Source: Allofournierella_A excrementavium
GTDB taxonomy: Bacteria > Bacillota > Clostridia > Oscillospirales > Ruminococcaceae
Direction: 5' to 3'
Assembly (NCBI GenBank): GCA_019120375.1
Contig: DWVE01000027.1
Span: forward strand, 198,604-262,603
DNA length: 64,000 nt
Numbering within the stretch: position 1 is the first letter of the stretch; each line of letters starts with the position of its first letter. Under the pieces are notes generated by a model. It made no database searches. It was not told the origin of the DNA and saw only the letters and a program-made list of their open reading frames with translations. The translations under genes and the position numbers were made by a program. Below, piece after piece: positions 58,842 to 64,000 of the stretch.

Positions 58842-61265
58842 ATGAAACACAAGGAACTCATCGAACAGATGACTCTGGAAGAAAAGTGCGGCCTTCTGTC
58901 CGGCCGGGACATCTGGAGCACCCGGTCGGTGGAGCGGCTGGGCGTGCCCACCATCTACCTGTCCGACGGCCCCACCGGCATGCGCAAGCAGGTGGGCGAG
59001 GGCGACCATCTGGGCCTGAACGCCAGCCTGCCCGCCACCTGCTGGCCCACCGCCGTCACCGTTGCCTGCACCTGGGACCCCGCCCTGGGCGAGGAACTGG
59101 GCGCGGCCCTGGGCGAGGAGGCGGTGGCGCAGGGGGTGAGCGTGGTGCTGGGCCCCGGGCTCAACATCCAGCGCAGCCCTCTGTGCGGGCGCAACTTTGA
59201 GTACTTCTCCGAGGACCCCATCCTGGCGGGCAAACTGGCCGCGGGCTACATCCGGGGCATCCAGAGCCGGGGCATCGCCGCCTGCCCCAAGCACTTCGCC
59301 GCCAACAGCCAGGAGACCCTGCGCATGGCCAGCGACAGTGTGGTGGACGAGCGCACCTTCCGTGAGGTGTATCTCACCAACTACGAGATCGCCGTCAAGG
59401 AAGGCAAGCCCAAATTCATTATGTCCTCCTACAACAAGATCAACGGCACCTACGCCAACGAGGACAAGACGCTGCTCAGCGACATCCTGCGGGACGAGTG
59501 GGGCTTTGAGGGCGCCGTGGTCACCGACTGGGGCGGCTCCAACGACCATGTGGAGGGCGTGCGCGCGGGCAGCCATCTGGAAATGCCCGGCACCGCCGGC
59601 GACTCCGACCGCCAGCTGGCCGCCGCCGTGAAGGCGGGCATCATCAGCGAGGAAGTGGTGGACCAGCGGGTGGACGAACTGCTGGACGTCGTCCTGGCGG
59701 TGGCCCCGAAGGAAAAGGCCGACGGCAGCTTCGACAAGGAAGGCCATCACGCTCTGGCCGCCAAGGTGGCGGAAGAGGCCGTGGTGCTGCTGAAGAACGA
59801 GGAGAACATCCTGCCCCTGGCCGCCGGCGCGAAGGTGGCCGTCATCGGCGACTTTGCCGCCATCCCCCGCTACCAGGGCGCGGGCAGCAGTCTGGTGAAC
59901 CCCACCAAGCTGGAGTGCACCCTGGACGTGCTGGACAAGATGCCCCTGGAGAGCGTGGGCTACGCCCAGGGCTTTACCCGGGCGGACGCGGTGGACAAGG
60001 CCCTCACCGAGCAGGCGGTGGCCCTGGCAAAGCAGGCGGACACTGTGCTGCTCTACATGGGCCTGCCGGAGATCAGCGAGACCGAGGGCCTGGACCGGGA
60101 GCACATGCGCCTGCCGGACAATCAGGTCCAGCTGCTGAAGGCGGTGGCCGCGGCCAACCCCAACGTGGTGGTGGTCCTGGCCGCCGGCAGCCCGGTGGAG
60201 ACCCCCTGGCTGGAGCACTGCAAGGCCCTGGTCTACACCGGCCTGTGCGGGCAGGCGGGCGCTTCCGCCGCCCTGCGGGTCATCACCGGGCAGGTGTGCC
60301 CGGGCGGCCGTCTGAGCCAGACCTGGCCGCTGGAGTGGGCCGACGAGCCGGTGAGCCATTACTGGCCCGGCCGCCAGCGCACCGCCGAATACCGTGAAGG
60401 TCCCTTCGTGGGCTACCGTTACTTTGAAACGGCGAACAAGCCCGTGCGCTTTGCCTTCGGCTACGGCCTGTCCTACACCACCTTTGCTTACAGCGACCTT
60501 GCGGTGAGCGAGACCGAGGTCAGCTTCACCCTCACCAACACCGGCAGTGTGACGGGCGCCGAGGTGGCGCAGGTGTATGTCGGCAAGCCCGGCAGCGCCA
60601 TTCTGCGGCCGGCCAAGGAACTGAAGGGGTTTGCCAAGGTGCGCCTGGCGGAAGGGGAGAGCCGCCGGGTCACCATCCCCCTGGACGACAAGGCCTTCCG
60701 CTGGTACGATGTGCAGGCCAAGGCCTGGAAGGTGGAGGGCGGCGAGTACACCGTGATGGTGGGCTCCAGCTGCGCTGACATCCGCCTTACCGGCAGCGTG
60801 AACGTGGCGGGCGAGGCCGTGCAGGCCACCGCGGACAAGGAAGCGCTGGCCTGCTATTACGACCTCAAACTGGACGATGTGCCCGACGAGGCCTTTGCCG
60901 CCCTGCTGGGCCGCGAAGTGCCCGAAGGCAAGTGGGACGAGACCAAGCTGCTGGAGATGAACGACGCCATCTGCCAGATGTACTACGCCAGGAACCCCAT
61001 CGCCCGGCTGGCGGGCCGCATCCTGACCAATATGAAGGAAAAGAGCATCGCCCAGGGCAAGCCCGACCTGAACATCCTGTTCATCTACAACATGCCCTTC
61101 CGCGGCATCGCCAAGATGATGAACGGCATGGTGAGCATGGAGATGGCCGAGGGCATCCTGGTGATGGTCAACGGCCACTTCTTCAAGGGCCTGGGGCAGG
61201 TATGGCGCGGCTGGCGAAGCCTTTCCCGCATCGCCAAGGCCGAGAAAAACGCCGCGAAGGGCTGA
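58842..61265 (+). CDS. GH3 beta-glycosidase, usual domain order, probably cytoplasmic
   Basis: 807 residues without signal peptide. TIM barrel first (about 1-270): MTLEEKCGLLSGRD, GRNFEYFSEDPILAGKLA, ACPKHFAANSQETLR and the nucleophile Asp229 in VVTDWGGSND. The alpha/beta sandwich (about 310-530) has EEAVVLLKNEENILPL and YGLSYTTFAYSDL, then a fibronectin-III domain (about 545-660). About 130 further residues (from about 678) form a C-terminal extension with some hydrophobic stretches and no known domain. It would split cellobiose or similar glycosides after uptake. Neighbour of the permuted GH3 gene with 89 bases between. Confidence 0.93.
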   Translation: MKHKELIEQMTLEEKCGLLSGRDIWSTRSVERLGVPTIYLSDGPTGMRKQVGEGDHLGLNASLPATCWPTAVTVACTWDPALGEELGAALGEEAVAQGVSVVLGPGLNIQRSPLCGRNFEYFSEDPILAGKLAAGYIRGIQSRGIAACPKHFAANSQETLRMASDSVVDERTFREVYLTNYEIAVKEGKPKFIMSSYNKINGTYANEDKTLLSDILRDEWGFEGAVVTDWGGSNDHVEGVRAGSHLEMPGTAGDSDRQLAAAVKAGIISEEVVDQRVDELLDVVLAVAPKEKADGSFDKEGHHALAAKVAEEAVVLLKNEENILPLAAGAKVAVIGDFAAIPRYQGAGSSLVNPTKLECTLDVLDKMPLESVGYAQGFTRADAVDKALTEQAVALAKQADTVLLYMGLPEISETEGLDREHMRLPDNQVQLLKAVAAANPNVVVVLAAGSPVETPWLEHCKALVYTGLCGQAGASAALRVITGQVCPGGRLSQTWPLEWADEPVSHYWPGRQRTAEYREGPFVGYRYFETANKPVRFAFGYGLSYTTFAYSDLAVSETEVSFTLTNTGSVTGAEVAQVYVGKPGSAILRPAKELKGFAKVRLAEGESRRVTIPLDDKAFRWYDVQAKAWKVEGGEYTVMVGSSCADIRLTGSVNVAGEAVQATADKEALACYYDLKLDDVPDEAFAALLGREVPEGKWDETKLLEMNDAICQMYYARNPIARLAGRILTNMKEKSIAQGKPDLNILFIYNMPFRGIAKMMNGMVSMEMAEGILVMVNGHFFKGLGQVWRGWRSLSRIAKAEKNAAKG

Positions 61266-61325
61266 TGCCCCGCAACCGCCAGGCGCAGAACAGCCTGGAA
61301 CAACGCCTGGTACAAGGAGGAAACA

Positions 61326-61877
61326 ATGAAGTTCTGGAACAACTTTGCGGATAAACACCCCGCCGCCGCCAAATGGGTGCGTGAGGGCGGCCTGTTCGTC
61401 ATCGTCAGCAACCTGATCACCGTGTTTAAGTATCTGATGCTGCAATTTCTGCCCGCGGCCTTCGCGGGCCTGGGCGACACCGCCTTCGGCTGGCCGGGCA
61501 TCCCGGTCACCCTCTTCGGCGAGACCTTCGAGTGGAACATCCTGGGCTACGATCAGGCCCACGGCGGCCTTGCCTACTTCTGCGCCTACATGGTGGCCAT
61601 GGTCATCGGCGAGATGATCAACTTCCCCATCCAGCGCAGCTTCGTCTTCCGCTCCAAGGGCAAGATCGGCCCTCAGATCGCCTGGTATGTGGCGGCGTTC
61701 ATCGTCATCACCTGCATCGTCAACTCCATCAACTGTGTCTGGGTGGCGGTGGCCGGCCTGCTGGTGCCCGACTTCATCTACAACATCGGCACCACCGTGC
61801 TCAACGGCGGCATCTCGATGGTGGTGTTCTTCTTCGTGAACAAGAAGATCTTCCCCGAGAGCGCAAAGGCTGCCTGA
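61326..61877 (+). CDS. GtrA-like membrane protein
   Basis: 183 residues with four hydrophobic helices. The conserved NFPIQRSFVFRSKGK between helices 2 and 3 matches the GtrA family, small membrane proteins proposed to help move polyprenyl-linked sugars across the membrane. AAGGAGG precedes the ATG. In the leader, CCAGGCG (61279-61285) and CGCCTGG (61304-61310) can pair just before the ribosome site. It follows the GH3 gene by 60 bases and precedes, past a terminator, a glycosyltransferase gene. Confidence 0.8.
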   Translation: MKFWNNFADKHPAAAKWVREGGLFVIVSNLITVFKYLMLQFLPAAFAGLGDTAFGWPGIPVTLFGETFEWNILGYDQAHGGLAYFCAYMVAMVIGEMINFPIQRSFVFRSKGKIGPQIAWYVAAFIVITCIVNSINCVWVAVAGLLVPDFIYNIGTTVLNGGISMVVFFFVNKKIFPESAKAA

Positions 61878-61902
61878 GCACCGCTCGGGCCTGGAATGAA
61901 AA

Positions 61903-61952
61903 AACGGGCGCCCCTGCATCGTTATAGGTGCAGGGGCGCCCGTTCCTTTTTT
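61903..61952 (+). terminator. Terminator after the GtrA-like gene
   Basis: A perfect 16-bp stem, 61903-61918 with 61929-61944, followed by CC and T6. Confidence 0.92.
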
Positions 61953-62003
61953 GTCCGGCAGGAAAAAGTGCAAATTTTGTGCCCCGTTTTTCCAAAAATC
62001 GTG

Positions 62004-62009
62004 TATAAT
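62004..62009 (+). promoter_or_regulatory. Probable promoter of the glycosyltransferase-glf unit
   Basis: A perfect TATAAT (62004-62009) in an AT-rich stretch right after the terminator. No convincing -35 was found at 16-18 bases. Confidence 0.5.
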
Positions 62010-62067
62010 ATCTGTGTGCGGCCTTTTGGCGCGCACGGCAACAACAAATCGAAGGAGGACGAAAAGC

Positions 62068-63081
62068 GTGAAGCTTCTGTCCATTGCGGTCCCCTGCTAC
62101 AATTCTCAGGACTACATGCGCCACTGCGTGGAAACGCTGCTGCCCGGCGGCGACGAGGTGGAGATCCTGGTGGTGGACGACGGTTCCAAGGACGACACCG
62201 CCGCCATCGCCGACGAGCTGGAAGCGAAGTATCCCGGCATCGTCCGGGCCATCCATCAGGAGAACGGCGGCCACGGCGCGGCGGTGATGGCCGGGCTGAA
62301 AAACGCCACCGGCCTCTACTTCAAGGTGGTGGACTCCGACGACTGGCTGGACGAGGAGGCCTATCCCAAGGTGCTGGACACCCTGCGCGGCTTTGCCGAG
62401 GGCGAGCCGGTGGACCTGCTGGTCTGCAACTACATCTACGACAAGGTGGGCGCAAAGCACAAAAAGGTGATGGAGTACCGGGGCGTGCTGCCCGAGGGAA
62501 AGCCCTTCACCTGGGCCGAGGCGGGCCACTTCCGCAAGGGCCAGTACATCCTGATGCACTCGGTCATCTACCGCACCCAGCTGCTGCGCGACTGCAAGCT
62601 GGACCTGCCCCGCCACACCTTCTATGTGGATAACCTCTATGTCTATGTGCCCATGCGCTGGGTCAAGACCCTCTACTACCTGGATGTGGACCTCTACCAC
62701 TACTACATCGGCCGCAACGACCAGTCGGTGAACGAGACGGTGATGATCCGCCGCATCGACCAGCAGCTGCGGGTGAACAAGCTGATGCTGGAACAGGTGG
62801 ACCTGAAGGCGGTGAAGGAGCCCCGGCTGCGCAAGTATCTGTTCAACTATCTGGAGATCATCACCACCGTCTCCTCCATCCTGCTCATCCGGGGCGGCGA
62901 GGCGGAGCATCTGGAGAAAAAGCGCCAGCTGTGGAACTACATCCGCACCTCTGACCCCTGGGTCTACAAAAAACTGCGCTGGGGTCTGTTTGGCATCGTG
63001 ATGAACCTGCCCGGCGCGGCGGGCCGCGCCATCGCCGTGGCGGCCTACAAGATCAGCCAGAAAGTGGTCGGCTTCAACTAA
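62068..63081 (+). CDS. Family 2 glycosyltransferase
   Basis: 337 residues from a GTG at 62068 with AAGGAGG upstream; longer upstream starts cross the promoter. GT-A motifs: LLSIAVPCYNSQDYM, VVDDGSKDDT, and the DxD segment VVDSDDWLDEEAY. YVDNLYVYVPMRW resembles the acceptor-side region of capsular or teichoic-type transferases. No clear membrane helix. It precedes glf by eleven bases, so a galactofuranose or other surface-glycan transfer is likely. Confidence 0.88.
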   Translation: MKLLSIAVPCYNSQDYMRHCVETLLPGGDEVEILVVDDGSKDDTAAIADELEAKYPGIVRAIHQENGGHGAAVMAGLKNATGLYFKVVDSDDWLDEEAYPKVLDTLRGFAEGEPVDLLVCNYIYDKVGAKHKKVMEYRGVLPEGKPFTWAEAGHFRKGQYILMHSVIYRTQLLRDCKLDLPRHTFYVDNLYVYVPMRWVKTLYYLDVDLYHYYIGRNDQSVNETVMIRRIDQQLRVNKLMLEQVDLKAVKEPRLRKYLFNYLEIITTVSSILLIRGGEAEHLEKKRQLWNYIRTSDPWVYKKLRWGLFGIVMNLPGAAGRAIAVAAYKISQKVVGFN

Positions 63082-63092
63082 GGAGGAGCAGG

Positions 63093-64000
63093 ATGAACAA
63101 GCACTACGACTATCTCATCGTGGGCGCGGGCCTTTACGGCGCGGTGTTCGCCCAGAAGGCCATGGAGGCGGGCAAGACCTGCCTGGTCATTGAAAAGCGG
63201 GACCACATCGCCGGCAACATCTACACCGAGGCGGTGGAGGGCATCCAGGTGCACCGCTACGGCGCGCACATCTTCCACACCAACAACAGCGAGGTGTGGA
63301 ACTACGTGAACCGGTTCGCCACCTTCAACCGCTACACCAACAGCCCGGTGGCCAACTACAAGGGCGAAATTTACAACATGCCCTTCAACATGAACACCTT
63401 CAACAAGATGTGGGGCGTCATCACCCCCGCCGAGGCCCAGGCCGAGATCGAGCGCCAGCGGGCCGCCCACTATGTGGCCGAGCCCAAAAACCTGGAGGAG
63501 CAGGCCATCAATCTGGTGGGCACCGACATCTACGAGAAGCTGGTCAAGCACTACACCGAAAAGCAGTGGGGCCGCCCCTGCACCGAACTGCCCGCCTTCA
63601 TCATCAAGCGGCTGCCGGTGCGCTTTATCTACGACAACAACTACTTCAACGCCCTCTACCAGGGCATCCCCGTGGGCGGCTACACCGCCATGGTGGAGAA
63701 GATGCTGGAAGGCGCTGAGGTGCGCCTGGGCGTGGACTATCTGGCGGACAAGGCCGCCTGGGACGCTGTGGCCGACAAGGTGGTCTACACCGGCCCCATC
63801 GACGCTTACTTCGGCTACAAGCTGGGGGCGCTGGCCTACCGCAGCGTGCGGTTCGAGACCGAGACCCTGGACATGGAGAACTACCAGGGCAACGCGGTGG
63901 TGAACTACACCGACGCGGACACCCCCTATACCCGCATCATCGAGCACAAGCACTTCGAGTTCGGCACCCAGCCCAAGACGGTCATCAGCCGGGAGTACAG
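63093..64000 (+). CDS. glf: UDP-galactopyranose mutase (cut by window edge)
   Basis: 302 residues before the right edge. FAD-binding YLIVGAGLYGAVFAQKA, EKRDHIAGNIYTE, the active-site HRYGAHIFHTNN, YTEKQWGRP, LPVRFIYDNNYFN and PVGGYTAMVEKML are hallmarks of Glf. It interconverts UDP-galactopyranose and UDP-galactofuranose with reduced flavin. AAGGAGGAGCAGG precedes the ATG. Together with the neighbouring glycosyltransferase it suggests galactofuranose in a surface polymer. The full enzyme is about 370 residues, so 65-75 are missing. Confidence 0.95.
   Translation, partial: MNKHYDYLIVGAGLYGAVFAQKAMEAGKTCLVIEKRDHIAGNIYTEAVEGIQVHRYGAHIFHTNNSEVWNYVNRFATFNRYTNSPVANYKGEIYNMPFNMNTFNKMWGVITPAEAQAEIERQRAAHYVAEPKNLEEQAINLVGTDIYEKLVKHYTEKQWGRPCTELPAFIIKRLPVRFIYDNNYFNALYQGIPVGGYTAMVEKMLEGAEVRLGVDYLADKAAWDAVADKVVYTGPIDAYFGYKLGALAYRSVRFETETLDMENYQGNAVVNYTDADTPYTRIIEHKHFEFGTQPKTVISREY

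Overview
The window looks like a chromosomal stretch of a GC-rich member of the Clostridia, most likely the Oscillospiraceae/Ruminococcaceae (Faecalibacterium, Gemmiger or Subdoligranulum relatives). This rests on the fused ispH-rpsA gene, the paired glgC/glgD genes, the cmk-plsC-ispH/rpsA and recA-recX-rimO-pgsA gene orders, strong GGAGG ribosome binding sites and codons ending almost always in G or C. The family assignment is inference. I saw no rRNA, tRNA, insertion sequence, prophage or CRISPR array. Coding density is high and most genes sit in tight operons with ATGA/GTGA or longer overlaps.

Left part (1-8.6 kb): a cut-off dicarboxylate/amino-acid symporter, a small zinc-ribbon membrane protein, a pseudouridine catabolism pair (psuK-psuG), a SpoIIQ-like M23 peptidase, and a minus-strand two-component system followed by an unknown membrane/coiled-coil protein. 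8.8-15.1 kb: a tightly overlapping plus-strand cluster of sugar/surface-glycan genes (epimerase-like, TIM-barrel isomerase-like, two family-2 glycosyltransferases, an FAD oxidoreductase with a cysteine cluster, a GT-C-like membrane protein). It reads into a conserved housekeeping run (HI0933 flavoprotein, cmk, plsC, ispH-rpsA) to 19.6 kb. 19.7-29.6 kb: a hypothetical protein, a 48-residue membrane peptide with deoC, a ZIP metal transporter, a lipoprotein with a second two-component system, a second GT-C-like protein, a DUF1385 protein and prmC.

29.6-40.8 kb: recA-recX-rimO-pgsA, then the glycogen operon glgB-glgC-glgD-glgA (GlgB carries a histone-H1-like Lys/Ala/Pro tail) and a secreted serine hydrolase. 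40.9-45.9 kb, minus strand: udk, and a compact operon FkbH-like - acyl carrier protein - MaoC hydratase - SDR - GNAT. The latter looks like a miniature carrier-protein pathway that makes and transfers a small hydroxyacyl group. It is my best candidate for an undescribed system here.

46-64 kb: a BofC-C-like protein, a class A penicillin-binding protein whose best start is a non-standard ATA overlapping the stop of a possible leaderless upstream ORF, the aspartate-family operon (ACT/PheB-like, hom, thrB, lysC), an Agr-like LytTR/GHKL two-component pair, two GH3 beta-glycosidases (one circularly permuted and membrane-anchored at both ends), a GtrA-like protein, a glycosyltransferase and a UDP-galactopyranose mutase cut by the window edge. 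Taken together the window holds central metabolism plus two regions for cell-surface glycans.
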